This document shows, piece by piece, positions 24,441-34,500 of a stretch of DNA of 64,000 nucleotides. The stretch comes from Blasia pusilla (Eukaryota > Marchantiophyta > Marchantiopsida > Blasiales), in NCBI GenBank assembly GCA_050084515.1, contig CM114274.1, positions 20,026,001 to 20,090,000 of the forward strand. The letters are read 5' to 3'. The notes below the pieces were generated by a model. The model saw only the letters and a program-made list of their open reading frames with translations. It had not been told where the DNA came from and did not search any database. The first letter of the stretch is position 1; each line of letters starts with the position of its first letter. Made by a program: the position numbers and the translations under genes.

Positions 24441-25848
24441 TACCTCATTGACTATTGTATTTTTTTTTGATAGATAGAATGCGACCTAACCAAAACTCTT
24501 TTGTAGGGACTATTCTGTTCTCATCTAAGTCTTTTTGTTTTCTCTTCTTTGACTTACTTGATCTAGTAGAAGGTCCAACTTGTGTAGTAGACTCAAACAA
24601 AACAACTACATCACTTCCAATGTCAACATAACAAGTTGGGCAATCTGGATTACTTGGTTCTTTTACCTTACCTGTAGTGTAATATGTTTTCTATGACATC
24701 CGTGTTAGCCTATCTTTAGAAATGAAAGGATTGCAGATCCAATCACTCACCAAAGTGGACTTGTAGTATATTCTGCCCTCAAATGTCATAGCAGGTACAA
24801 CTTGACAAGGAACTCCATCTGTGCACTCTTGCAGAATTGAACTGAAAATATGCCTTACCTCATGTCCCAATATTTCTATCTCTATGGATGGATTTTTATT
24901 TGCATCCTCAACCAAGTCCTCACCAATCACTATAGACTCAACAAAGGTTGGTGCATCACTTTCCCAAGCATCAAGACTATTGAAATCCCTCTACATTGGG
25001 TCATCAATTTCTGTTTCATCAACACTAGACTCCTTGGGTGGGCAGGGGCCTACTGTTGGTCTATGTTCAACGAAATCCTCAGAGTCATCACATGCAACTG
25101 CCTCATTTATAATAGCAGAATCAGGCCACGTCTCTGCCTCCACATCTTGTGGATGCAACCACCATCGCCTCTGACCTATAGGCAAAGAAGATCTAGGAGA
25201 CATACTCAACCTGCTCAATATTGATTTTGCTTCATCCAAACCCTCTTTAAGGGCATGAACTACTAGCTCATTAGTCTGAATTAATGAATAGTCAAACAAG
25301 TTAGGAGCATCTTCTTCTATACCTAACGGATGGAGAGTTCTCCACACATGGTCTTGCTTTGGGTGAGACCGGCCAATCTTTAATCCTTCTGGTCCAAATT
25401 CCAAGCCAGCCAATCTATTCAATCCGACTGCACTATCCAACAAAGACCCAAAATCATAGTTTCGTTCATGGCCACTCATTCCATCTACCCTGCTGAAGAA
25501 GATCTCACAACAATCAGATCCTAGGAGGTGAAATGGAACTTGCAAGTATGGATACTTGTCACGGAAAGCACACATTAGTAATACAATAAAATGGCAAGAT
25601 ATGCTAATATCATGGAAAGCTTGCACTGATATCATGTTCTTCTCTGTCACAGATCCTACACTCCCTATCACAGAATGATCACCATGTCTCAACCAAAGTC
25701 TCCAGAGTCGAAAGAACCACGACACTTTAGATGCCAAAACTACACGACTCCTCAAGTCATACTTACATGAGAAGAAAATATCAATGTAATTACCATAAAC
25801 CTCCAAGTATAGTTGGGTCCCGAGGCTTCTGTCATGGCGAACATCCAT
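24441..25848 (-). pseudogene. Transposase-like protein, C-terminal part
   Basis: A minus-strand frame from 25848 is open except for a TAG at 24991-24993 and another near 24688. It reads GTQLYLEVYGNYIDIFFSCK, ISCHFIVLLMCAFRDKYPYL, FHLLGSDCCEIFFSRVDGM and RNYDFGSLLDSAVGLNRLAG, then WRTLHPLGIEEDAPN. An acidic tail ends in a basic SKSKKRKQK run near 24540 that could be a nuclear localisation signal. The conserved C/D-E-x-F-F-S block resembles the C-terminal part of RNase H-like transposases, but the superfamily is not recognised. Confidence 0.6.
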
Positions 25849-26960
25849 TCACTCAAACATATCTTGCAAACAAGCTTGCATTCTCTTTGAAGCAATTTGT
25901 TGAGGCCCAACCCAATTCTGTCTGTCATTCCTATTCACATCATCCCACTTCAAGCCATGCTCATGAATTTTGTAGTGGTTATAGACATTTGTCACATATG
26001 ACAAAGATGCGTGTTGATCTCCAAGGACACAAGTAGCTGAGCATCTATCCCATGGATTAATTGCTTTTTTCCCATTGTGAGGTGCATCTTGGTCTCAAAA
26101 GCCATACAATCACTATTAGGAAGAATAGAGAAAGAATACTACCATCCTTCCCACCCCACACTATATCTAGGTGCAGTAGAGTTAACACCCCTAAAATCCT
26201 CCATCATTAGTTTTCTACGACGAACATCCCTGTCATTGGCATGTCCTAATAAAGGCCCGACATCACCTCGACAATACTCATCCCACATTGCTTTCAGCTA
26301 CACCCAATGTTGTCTCACCCAATTCGCAGTGAACTTGTTACACGTGGCAATAACACAGATGGCCAATTTAGGCATAAAATCATGAAGAGGATTTACAATG
26401 ATAACTCTAGCATACATGCTTTCACAGTAACCCTCGAAAGTACTTAAAATCTTATGGTAGCCCTCATCACCCTCCCCGACCATTACTTCCATTCCATATG
26501 AACATTGGTGTGCCTCCTTGGATCCACAAAACCCAATAAGGGTATCATACTTGGCCTCCCATCGAAGACATGATTCTGTAATGTTAGGTGATATTCGCAA
26601 GCAGAAAATTGTTCAGTGGCTTATAATTTATTGTATTGAATCTCAAAACACTCACCTAGGCCTCTCCTTAATCCTTGTTTCATCCTCTGCAAATATTACA
26701 GGGACATCTCCTTCAATTCCAAGAGTTTGCTTTGATGCAGATAAAATTCTGCCAACCTCCATGAATATCTCTTTGCATAATCCAGCTCTGAAGGGTGGTA
26801 ACTTGGCTTTATCTCGCTTCAATGTTTTTAGACTTGGACCACATAATTTCTTCTGAAAGTAGTGGGCCATGGCTCTGGTTCTTTTACCATACCTAAAACC
26901 CTTGGCAACCCTAGTTAGATTTCTAGAAACATCTGTCATGAAATCCCATCACCCTTCTTT
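25849..26960 (-). pseudogene. Transposase-like protein, RNase H-like catalytic region
   Basis: Minus-strand pieces in shifting frames read VPVIFAEDETRIKERPR, then WEAKYDTLIGFCG, MYARVIIVNPLHDFMPKLAI, TCNKFTANWVRQHW, a DRDVRRRKLM segment and HEHGLKWDDVNRNDRQNWV. The pattern acidic-DET-x-I-K, YD..LIGF.G, and a later Asp is typical of DDE-type transposases. An intron-like GTGAGT...ACAG lies near 26654-26585. Stops and at least two frameshifts are present. Metal-binding residues cannot be assigned with certainty. Confidence 0.55.
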
Positions 26961-27607
26961 GCCACCAAATGCTCCAGTCCTATGCCCATTCACTAAATTT
27001 CTAAGGAATACTCTCAGATCCTTCCTATTTGTAGCTACCTAATAATTCCTCTAGTTTCCTCCGCCTATTATTCAAGGCAGCTGCTTTGGCAGCATACTCT
27101 GATAGAAGCCATCGTTGCTTTCTCAATTTGGAAGTCACATTTGCAATGTGCTTTCTGTGCTCTGTTTTGGTGAGACAATCCAACCGTATCCCCCCACTGG
27201 TATCTCTAGCTCCTCTTACCACTAAAGCTTTTGCTTCCCTGTGCACCCGACCACAAAAATCATCCAATCGCTTTCCTGACTCACATTTACTGCACGTTAG
27301 GTTCATAAATCCGCCACCATTGTAAGACAACTTTTCACATTGCTTGTGTCTAAAACAACCCTGAATGATCACTAGAGACTCTAAAGTAGGATTGTTAACC
27401 TGTGCACAAGAGGTTAACTCGCAATCCCACAAGGCCCCTCCCACTTGATCATCAAGAACAGCCTTGACATCCATTCGATCTCCTCTCGACTTCACCATTT
27501 CATCCATAATCCCCAACAAAGCAAACTCAGTCCAGAATCTATTGTTGGATCTGACCCACCTTTCCCAGAAGAGCTCCCAACATTGGACTTATCTCCTGTG
27601 AAGAACT
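26961..27607 (-). pseudogene. Transposase-like protein, cysteine-rich middle part
   Basis: Open on the minus strand from 27607 towards 27025 after a stop near 27560. It reads WELFWERWVRSNNRFWTEF, then CELTSCAQ, GCFRHKQCEKLSYNGGGF and LTCSKCESGKRLDDFCGRVH, followed by a basic helix (RKLEELLGSYK). The spaced Cys/His residues suggest a further zinc-binding module. A frameshift near 27030 links it to the catalytic region. Confidence 0.5.
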
Positions 27608-28714
27608 TCAAGATTGATCCCTGATATCTGCTTTCCTTGGTCTGCCTCTCTTCTCTGACCTCAATACAATCTCCATAGAAGTCTCCTTGACCTCAGAGGC
27701 ATCCAAATGATCCCGACTAACCATGTGTTGTCTCAAATTATGATCCAAATTCAATTTCTTTGGGCACATGTCTGTATGCAACTTTCCACACACCCTACAC
27801 CTGACCTTAAACAAGTATGACATATTGGCATATTGAGGATCTGTCGGAGATGGTGTCCCAAAGAACACCTCCCTATCACCCCCAACATCATCATTCAGCT
27901 GGGAGACAATCTCTAGTCCTCTAGAAATGGCCTTACCATGATCAAATTCAGATTTGTGAACAACATCACTAGGCTGCATCAATGATGTAGGCAATTTTCT
28001 TCTCTTACACAAGCTATCCTTATGTTTCGGATTAACTAGATGCTTTGTCCTAAAATTGCTAAAGCAATTTGCAATAGCTTTCACATTTTGGGAATTCTCT
28101 GCATTACCATAGTTCACTCTACACTCCAAACACTCTAGATGTCCTCTGACATCTGCTCCATCATCCCATATCCTCACCCTCCAATTATGATCCTTGTATC
28201 CGTTCTTCTCAACCCACTTCCCTAATCTCATGAACTCATCATTCAAGCATTTTGCAGCTGGATTTTCCATCAACATCGACTCAAACGAGGCCCGGACGGA
28301 ACCTTGGTTTGTAATATCAATTGAACCCACTGGATGTGCCTCAATTTCAGTATGGTTCTCAGACATTGGAGTTGAACCTCTTACAGTCTCAGCTATAATA
28401 GAGAAGGTGGCTGCAGAAGATTGGGAGGACACTTGCATTGTCCTCCCATAAGGGCCTACAGGTAATTTTTGAATAACACCTACTATACCATCCAATTCCA
28501 TTAGCAGAATGACCTTTTTTGCATTCCGATGCGTTCTACCAGGGAGCCTGAAGTCCGAGAAATCAAAATCAAATTCCACAATTGCAGAACATTTCAAGCG
28601 CAGGTCTGCTAGTGTCTGCCCATCTAAGTAACCTAAAACACAAATAGGCTCATCATTCTCTCTTCCACCCCTCTTTTCAACCAATCTGATACTAGCTCTA
28701 CTACAAGTTAACAT
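27608..28714 (-). CDS. Transposase-like protein, N-terminal DNA-binding part
   Basis: A 368-residue frame from the first Met of the gene (MLTCSRASIRLVEK). It carries two zinc-finger-like modules of the C-x2-C...H-x5-H type. The first runs from CLECRVNYGN to KHLVNPKHKD (about residues 195-235). The second runs from CRVCGKLHTDMCPKK to QHMVSRDHLD (about residues 308-340). An AT-hook follows (KRGRPRK, near residue 358). Such modules recognise transposon ends in several superfamilies. The continuation is at 27607 and below, perhaps after an intron. No homologue could be named. Confidence 0.6.
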   Translation of the reverse strand: MLTCSRASIRLVEKRGGRENDEPICVLGYLDGQTLADLRLKCSAIVEFDFDFSDFRLPGRTHRNAKKVILLMELDGIVGVIQKLPVGPYGRTMQVSSQSSAATFSIIAETVRGSTPMSENHTEIEAHPVGSIDITNQGSVRASFESMLMENPAAKCLNDEFMRLGKWVEKNGYKDHNWRVRIWDDGADVRGHLECLECRVNYGNAENSQNVKAIANCFSNFRTKHLVNPKHKDSLCKRRKLPTSLMQPSDVVHKSEFDHGKAISRGLEIVSQLNDDVGGDREVFFGTPSPTDPQYANMSYLFKVRCRVCGKLHTDMCPKKLNLDHNLRQHMVSRDHLDASEVKETSMEIVLRSEKRGRPRKADIRDQS

Positions 28715-29022
28715 TGGAAACTATGGGGATACACACATGAACCTGTTATACAAACCACAATAGAGAATACAACACCACAGATCAGATTCAAAGCAATTCT
28801 AGATTTAAATGCTACTTTGCATTCAATCTCACTCAGTATAAATTTGTATACATAGTCATGTCATCTCTTTAATTTAAGACATTCCGCTTAAAGCCACCAG
28901 GGGGCAAATATTTTCTTTTAAATACTCAATCCTAAATCCCAAAATCTAGTGGCCTAACTTGCATCTATTACTCAAGTGGAGTATCTTAGAAAGTAGCCTG
29001 AGGGGCTAGTCCCATGGTAGGT
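28715..29022. other. Spacer between transposase-like gene and PHD gene
   Basis: About 300 bp, AT-rich, with no feature recognised. It would contain the 3' end of the PHD gene and the 5' leader of the transposase-like gene, both on the minus strand. Confidence 0.4.
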
Positions 29023-29766
29023 TCACTCGCGAGTAGGCACACATTGGCCCTCTGGAATTGTATGATGACAGCAATACACAAGTCGCCACTCACCAAAATT
29101 CCACGTGCCATTAACATCACAGCCTTTATGCAAGTGTCTCTTGCCTCCTGGGGTGTGAACATAACACCAAGCACGGGGACATCTACGACACTGCACTAAG
29201 TCGTATATGCCAGAATGATATACCTTGCATGCATCACAGTAGTGACGCAAGGAGATGAGTGCATCAAGAGCAACATAAGTGTTGTGCACAGTATCAACCT
29301 TGAGGTGAGCCTGCGGTAGTCCTCCGACAAGCAATCATATCTTTAGACAGCCCGGATGATAAAAGGAGTAACAATCCGGGTGATCACACTTGATGAGTCG
29401 TGTCTCAAACTCAATATGCCCAACAACACAACCAACCAGCCCACAAGAGAAACAAATGGCTCTATGATCAACACATAAGTCACATACCCAAGGTCCACTC
29501 CAATCGTGATTCCTAGGGAGCACAACAGGGATGCACGTCTTACCCTTGCCACTTTTTGGGTTGGTGGGCATGCCACCTCCAATCCAGTGAAAATGGCGAC
29601 CACAAGCACCATCACAAAATATAACATCACCTCCCTCATCACAAGAAAAGCAGCATGGGGGATCCATCCGATGATGCTCAGTATATGAGTATTGATCTAC
29701 CAAGGGAACATTCGCCATTGTGTGTGTGTGCGTGTGTGTGTATATGTGAGCGCAATTCTTACCCAC
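29023..29766 (-). pseudogene. EDM2-like double PHD/zinc-finger protein carried by the transposon
   Basis: One minus-strand frame with a single internal TGA (about 29333). The likely start is MANVPLVDQ at 29718, because upstream codons are a (GT)n run. The first half reads CCFSCDEGGDVIFCDGACGR, then HFH. WVCDLCVDHRAICFSCGLVG and IKCDHPDCYSFYHPGCLK follow. The second half reads YCDACKVYHSGIYDLVQCRR, then CPRAWCYVHTP and HKGC. The chain of C-x2-C, H and C pairs, with CFSCG and FYHPGC signatures, matches the tandem PHD module of plant EDM2 and NSD-type proteins, which read histone H3 tails. It probably derives from captured host coding sequence; 'EDM2-like' is from memory of the family. Confidence 0.65.
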
Positions 29767-29769
29767 GAC

Positions 29770-30720
29770 AAAGAAAAGTCACCGTCGATGACTCTCTATG
29801 ATGCGGAAAAAGGAGCTACAGCCCAATGGTGGTGAAATCCAATGGCCTCCAATAGGGCAGTCACTTCCCTATGGTCTCCTTCAATACACCCTGCACAAAG
29901 AGGATGCCAACACATGCAGTCAGGAATAATACACATAAGTTTTAGTAAGGCTAATGCAAACACAAGCATAAACGCAGTGGTCTCGATTTGTATCTTACAA
30001 TCTTATCCATGCTATTATACATCTTGAATAGTTTACTAAAGATGTTAAACCATTTCGCGTGGATTTCAAATGCGATTACCCCTATAGTCTCAGATGTGGT
30101 TATTGGAGGATTCCAGGCCGAAACTCTAGGACATGACGCTCGATTCCGGGGTATTTGAAGAAATTTTCCTCACATTGAAGAGGAGTGAGCAAAAGCCTTG
30201 CTTGAGGCAATAACAGGTTACAACTCAAATTTCTGTTGTAGAGGGAAATCTAGGATGAAATCTCTTTGTGATCATTACAAAGACTATTGCAAGTGAATTC
30301 ATCTATAAGTATCATCAGGGGGAAATACCACCTCCTTGAGAGTGGTAGTCTTATCTCATTGAGGCTTGCAGTAGAGGTATACTATGGCTGCCAAACAATC
30401 ATCTGCACTGGTAGCTGCGGGATCCATGCTCTAAAGCAACAATAGAAGTAGCTTCACTTGATAGTTACTCTTTGGCAACTATCATGCCGCTCCCAATCAG
30501 CTACACAATCCCCTATCTCTGGCTGAAAACTCCTCCCACTACTTGGTCTCATGTACAAAATTCAAAGCAGATAGAGGAAGAGCAGATGCGGACACAAGTA
30601 GTTCAGCTGGTCACTTGCCAATTACAGCTACACAACTACACAGTTACATAGTTAAAAACTCATCCCACTACTTGGTCTCCTTCACAAAATTCACAACACA
30701 AAGCAAGAATGTGCTTTCAA
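29770..30720. other. Transposon internal spacer
   Basis: No coding similarity, repeat or terminus recognised between the PHD gene and the copia fragment. Confidence 0.4.
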
Positions 30721-30727
30721 CACATTT

Positions 30728-31225
30728 AACAGACTTCATTCATTGCCCAAAGGTGCTACACTCGTTAGTAATGTTTATATGAGGAACATCAATCCCACAA
30801 CGGCCTTGAAGAATGTAACTCCAGAAGAGTGTTGGTCTGGTAAGAAACCTGACATTTCTAGATTGAAAGTGTTTGGTTGTGTTGGCTATGCCCTCACCTC
30901 TGATACACAAAGGAGGAAACTAGACGCAAAGGCTGACAAGTACATATTTGTTGGGTATAAAGAAGGGCTGAAAGGATACATGTTGTATAATCCTATAACC
31001 TGCAAGGCAATTCGAAGCAACGATGTGACTTTTGATGAGAAGAGTTTTTGGAAAGACTTTGAGCACAAAGAGTCAATGGTCACCAGAGTGGTGCCAGTAA
31101 TCACTTATGTTGTCACTCCTGTAATCATCCCTGTAGTGTCAAACTCACATCAAGATGCTGATAAGGAGGAAGTAGCAAAGGATACACTTGCAGAATGTAG
31201 TGGAGGATTAGATACCTGCACCTAA
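30728..31225 (+). pseudogene. Ty1/copia integrase C-terminal fragment
   Basis: Reads YMRNINPTTALKNVTPEECW, then SGKKPDISRLKVFGCVGYAL, KLDAKADKYIFVGY, KGYMLYNPITCKAI and DVTFDEKSFW. This is the diagnostic C-terminal integrase (YlinRsP...TPeE.W.gkkP.l..LrvFGC....) of copia elements. It is truncated on both sides and lies inside the TIR transposon, either a nested scrap or captured sequence. Confidence 0.88.
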
Positions 31226-31410
31226 GGTGTAAGAGAGGAAGATCATGTTGAAGATGGTCAGCCTATGAAGGTGTGCAAAGGAGAAGTGCAGCCAAGCAAG
31301 TTATAAAGGCACATGAGTCCACAGAGGGAGTGATCAAGGAGATCTCAAAAATTTTCCAAACCTGTAGAAAGGTTGGGGATAGATGAAGCTCATGCTATTG
31401 AAGAAGGAGC

Positions 31411-31443
31411 TGTAGAGCCCAACTCTTTGAGTTGGGCTCTACA
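31411..31443. other. Perfect 14-bp hairpin
   Basis: TGTAGAGCCCAACT, loop CTTTG, then AGTTGGGCTCTACA. It stands about 80 bp before the 350-bp tandem repeats. A related hairpin (48822-48848) stands beside a diverged inverted copy of the same repeat. Confidence 0.8.
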
Positions 31444-31520
31444 ACAAGACTTCCTGTTAGGGTCTAAACCCTAAAAATCACACAACGCATTTAATTCAAA
31501 CACATGTTCCAAGTTTCAAC

Positions 31521-32850
31521 ACCATCCAATGGTTGGAACAACACATACTTGAATGTGAACATGAAAATGAAACAAAGACTTGGAACTTTTCTACTCGAAG
31601 CCCTCCTCTTCCTTCTTGATCCCTCTTTTTGTCCCCTCCCCTTCAACCATCCAATGGTTGGAACAACACATACTTGAATGTGAACATGAAAATGAAACAA
31701 AGACTTGGAACTTTTCTACTCGAAGCCCTCCTCTTCCTTCTTGATCCCTCTTTTTGTCCCCTCCCCTTCAACCAGGGTTCCAAAAATCACACAACCTTTC
31801 CCAAAGAGGCACTCCAAGCCCAGGAAGATAGGGAAAAAATGAAAACTACAAATGAACTCCCACACATGAAAATAAAAATCCTAAACCCCAAAAATGATCT
31901 TGTATTTTTTGTTTAAGCATGGAAGCCAAGATAGCAGATCTGAGCCGTTGAAGTTTGCAAGGGATGTAATAAAAAGGTACGTGCCAAGTGTCAACACCAT
32001 CCAATGGTTGGAACAAAACACAACTAAATGTCAACATGAAAATGAAACAAAGACATGGAATTTTCTTAGTCAAAGCCCTCCTCTTACTTCTTGACCCCTT
32101 TTTTTGTCCCCTCCCCTTCAACCACGGTTCCAAAAATCACACAACCTTTCCCAAATGGGCACTCCAAGCCCAGGAACATAGGGAAAAAATCAAAACTACA
32201 AATGAACGCCCACACATGAAAATAAAAATCCTAAATCCAAAAAATGGTCTTCTATTTTTTATTTGAGCATGGAAGCCAAGATAGCAGATCTGAGCCGTTG
32301 AAGTTTGCAAGGGATGTAATAAAAAGGTACGTGCCAAGTGTCAACACCATCCAATGGTTGGAACAAAACATAACTCAATTTGAACATGAAAATGAAACAA
32401 AGACTTGGAACTTTTCTACTCGAAGCCCTCCTCTTCCTTCTTGATCCCTCTTTTTGTCCCCTCCCCTTCAACCAGGGTTCCAAAAATCGCACAACCTTTC
32501 CCAAATGGGCACTCCAAGCCCAGGAACATAGGGAAAAAATCAAAACTACAAATGAACGCCCACACATGAAAATAAAAATCCTAAATCCAAAAAATGGTCT
32601 TCTATTTTTTATTTGAGCATGGAAGCCAAGATAGCAGATCTGAGCCGTTGAAGTTTGCAAGGGATGTAATAAAAAGGTACGTGCCAAGTGTCAACACCAT
32701 CCAATGGTTGGAACAAAACATAACTCAATGTGAACATAAAAATGAAACAAAGACTTGGAATTTTCTTAGTCAAAGCCCTCCTCTTACTTCTTGACCCCTT
32801 TTTTTGTCCCCTCCCCTTCAACCATGGTTCCAAAAATCACATATTGGAAA
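31521..32850 (+). repeat. 350-bp tandem repeat array
   Basis: The landmark ACCATCCAATGGTTGGAACA recurs at 31646, 31996, 32346 and 32696, exactly 350 bp apart, plus a 125-bp partial unit starting at 31521. Each full unit also contains CCCTCCTCTTCCTTCTTGA, CACTCCAAGCCCAGGAA, CACACATGAAAATAAAAATC and CAGATCTGAGCCGTTGAAG. Copies are nearly identical, so the array is young or homogenised. The short open frames in it are by-products. Confidence 0.95.
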
Positions 32851-33082
32851 AATCAAAACTTGAAAGGAATACCCACACATGGAAAAAAAATTCGTAAACC
32901 CTAAATTTGGTCTCCTATTTTTTTCTGCCCCTTACTTCCTTGAACAACTTCCATGTACAAATAGAGAATTAATTTTGCCCTATTTTTATTATAAGCGTTT
33001 CCGTATATTAAAAATACCCTTAAGTTCTTCCACAAAACTTTATAAGTCTTCTGCGAAATCTAATTAAAAAACCCTATACTTT

Positions 33083-33127
33083 GTCGTACGTGATGGATCT
33101 CTTCCGTGGAAGTGAGACCCCCGAGCG
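33083..33127 (-). repeat. Right terminal inverted repeat
   Basis: Read on the minus strand from 33127 it begins CGCTCGGGGG and includes CCATCACGTACGAC, matching the left terminus with mismatches. Confidence 0.78.
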
Positions 33128-33238
33128 GCCATGATGCTAGTGTGTGATGGATGTTCGAGAGGTTGGCATATGGCATGTCTGACGCCACCACTCACTAAGG
33201 TTCCTCGGGGACGATGAATGTGTCCCAAATGTACATAG
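33128..33238 (+). pseudogene. Second half of the gypsy PHD finger and polyprotein stop
   Basis: In frame with the sequence at 23647 it reads [20 protein letters not shown], then a TGA where a Trp is expected, then MCPKCT and a TAG. C-D-G-C, G-W-H-x2-C, L-T-P-P-L and C-P-x-C are the strongest signatures of a PHD finger. PHD fingers read histone H3 tails. Being at the extreme C-terminus after integrase, it occupies the place chromodomains hold in chromoviruses, so a role in integration targeting is a reasonable inference. Confidence 0.82.
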
Positions 33239-33410
33239 AGGCGATTCCGTCTTTTTTTGTGACATAGATGACAGGAAGGCGACTAACGATGGGGCCACAT
33301 GAGCACCCGACCTTTCTGCTCTTAGTGTCATAGAGATGTATGTCGTGGTAGGTAGGGATAGATGGCTATCTAGAGTTAGAGGGACCTAACCACCAGCTAG
33401 GCGGGGGGAT
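33239..33410 (+). other. 3' untranslated region and candidate polypurine tract
   Basis: After the TAG the sequence is non-coding to GCGGGGGGAT at 33401-33410, a purine tract in the position of a plus-strand primer. Confidence 0.55.
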
Positions 33411-34162
33411 TGGAGATATTTTGGTACTTCTCGCCTCTGTGTTTGGATGCCATGAGTTAGCATGGGATCGTGCGTGTTTGTGTGTGTGTTCGGTGACAGC
33501 GATGTGTATGCCCACGATAACTGTCACGTCTTTTAGGATAGGTCGGTGAGATCTAGTAGAGCGCCTTTGTGAGTAGTGTAGGACAAGCTCAGTAGGTTGA
33601 GGATGACCTCATGAGTCCCCGGGAAACCTGAGAGAGGAGGTTTCCCCTTGGTTTCGGCTTATTTGGAGCAATATTGAGAAACTTACTATTTTAGGTAAGT
33701 ATCATTTGAGTATATGATTAACTTTTTATTTTTGATAAGTGACCCTTGACCTCTTACATCAGGTCAAGAGGCCAAGGAGGTGACTTGGGAGAATAGGTTA
33801 CCATGGAGAGAGCTTGGGAGAGGGGAGGGGTATACCTCAAAAAGAGAGAGCTTGAGAGCTCATTCTCTTTTTGTTGAACCTCTTGGCATGAGGTGGCGGA
33901 GCTATGGTCCCTTGCCTTGTGAGTGTAACCCAAGCCTCTTATTAGGAGAGTGGGTTTGGTTTGATATGAGAGAGAGTGCACACTTTTGAGAGCTATGGTG
34001 TGAGATGGTGTAGAGAGAGATTGGATCTTACTTTATTGGAGATATTTTGGTACTTCTTGCCTCTATGTTTGGATGCCATAAGTTAGCATGGGATCATGCG
34101 TGTTTGTGTGTGTGTTCGATGACAACGATGTATGTTGTGTAGCGATATGTATGCACACGCCA
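33411..34162 (+). repeat. 3' LTR region of the methyltransferase gypsy, internally duplicated
   Basis: 33522-34035 matches the 5' copy at 14358-14870. The stretch ATTGGAGATATTTTGG...GTATGC at 33409-33515 recurs at 34035-34158, 626 bp further on. Either the LTR begins at TGGAG after the purine tract and a second, truncated LTR follows in tandem, or it begins at TGTCAC and ends CACGCCA. The second reading matches both outer junctions with satellite DNA; the first matches the purine tract. Confidence 0.65.
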
Positions 34163-34500
34163 AGCTTTTAGCCCAAAAAAACTACCTATCTATTTTGGGT
34201 TTTTGTCACAAGTTTATATGTACCTTGAAACTTTGCAAGTAACGTTGATACACATTAAGAATCAAGTGTCCTAAATTTCAATTTAGGATAAAATACTTGG
34301 ATAAGATGGAAAATGGTAATATTCTCTTTGGCTAGGATGTTTAATCATGGTGGTCTAAAAGCCACTTTAAACTTTCTGGGCTTTTGGTCGTAACTCTATA
34401 TTTCAACGGAAAATTCCATATAGGTTAGATACACTTCGATGACCAATTGGTTCAAATTTCACATGAAGATCAGATAGTTACATATGATGAATAATTGACA
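34163..34500 (+). repeat. Satellite-like monomers right of the gypsy element
   Basis: TACCTTGAAACTTTGCAAGT, TTGATACACATTAAGAATCA, ATAAGATGGAAAATGG and TGGGCTTTTGGTCGTAACTC are the landmarks of the 12.2-14.3 kb array, in the same orientation. Roughly two degenerate monomers. Confidence 0.8.

Larger units (their letters stand above)
23648..33127. mobile_element. 9.48-kb TIR DNA transposon, superfamily not assigned
   Basis: Imperfect terminal inverted repeats of about 45 bp: the left end begins CGCTCGGGGG and reaches TACGAC at 23693. The right end, read inward, also begins CGCTCGGGGG and reaches GTACGAC near 33083. A GCCA target duplication flanks it (23644-23647 and 33128-33131; GGCCA if the last G belongs to the target). 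Removing the element restores the gypsy PHD reading frame exactly. Inside, on the minus strand, are a transposase-like gene (28714 to about 24440) and an EDM2-like PHD gene (29766-29023). A copia scrap and 350-bp tandem repeats lie towards the right end. Frameshifts and stops suggest it is no longer autonomous. Confidence 0.85.
14358..34162 (+). mobile_element. Ty3/gypsy retrotransposon with DNA methyltransferase and PHD finger, split by a nested transposon
   Basis: Direct repeats near the ends (14358-14870 and 33522-34035), a ~1.6-kb leader and then gag, protease, C5-methyltransferase, RT, RNase H, integrase and PHD finger in order on the plus strand. The last domain is split at 23647/33132 by a 9.48-kb TIR transposon. 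The element proper is therefore about 10.3 kb. It is visibly richer in G, C and CpG than its surroundings. Satellite DNA of one family lies on both sides, implying insertion into a satellite array. Many stops and frameshifts make it inactive. A related fragment lies at 49-50.1 kb on the minus strand. Exact LTR limits and a primer binding site were not resolved. Confidence 0.85.

Noticed and set aside
24441-28714. KDZ-type or P-element/THAP9 assignment of the transposase-like gene
   Set aside because: The KDZ signature is absent; the 4-5 bp duplication does not fit the 8-bp duplications of P elements and KDZ elements. Left unassigned.
31491-32833. Repeated 66-, 92- and 142-residue frames
   Set aside because: They recur at exactly 350 bp in step with the tandem repeat and have no family signature.
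31521-32850. CRISPR-like array
   Set aside because: Units are 350 bp and nearly identical throughout, with no short repeat/variable spacer alternation; the genome is eukaryotic.
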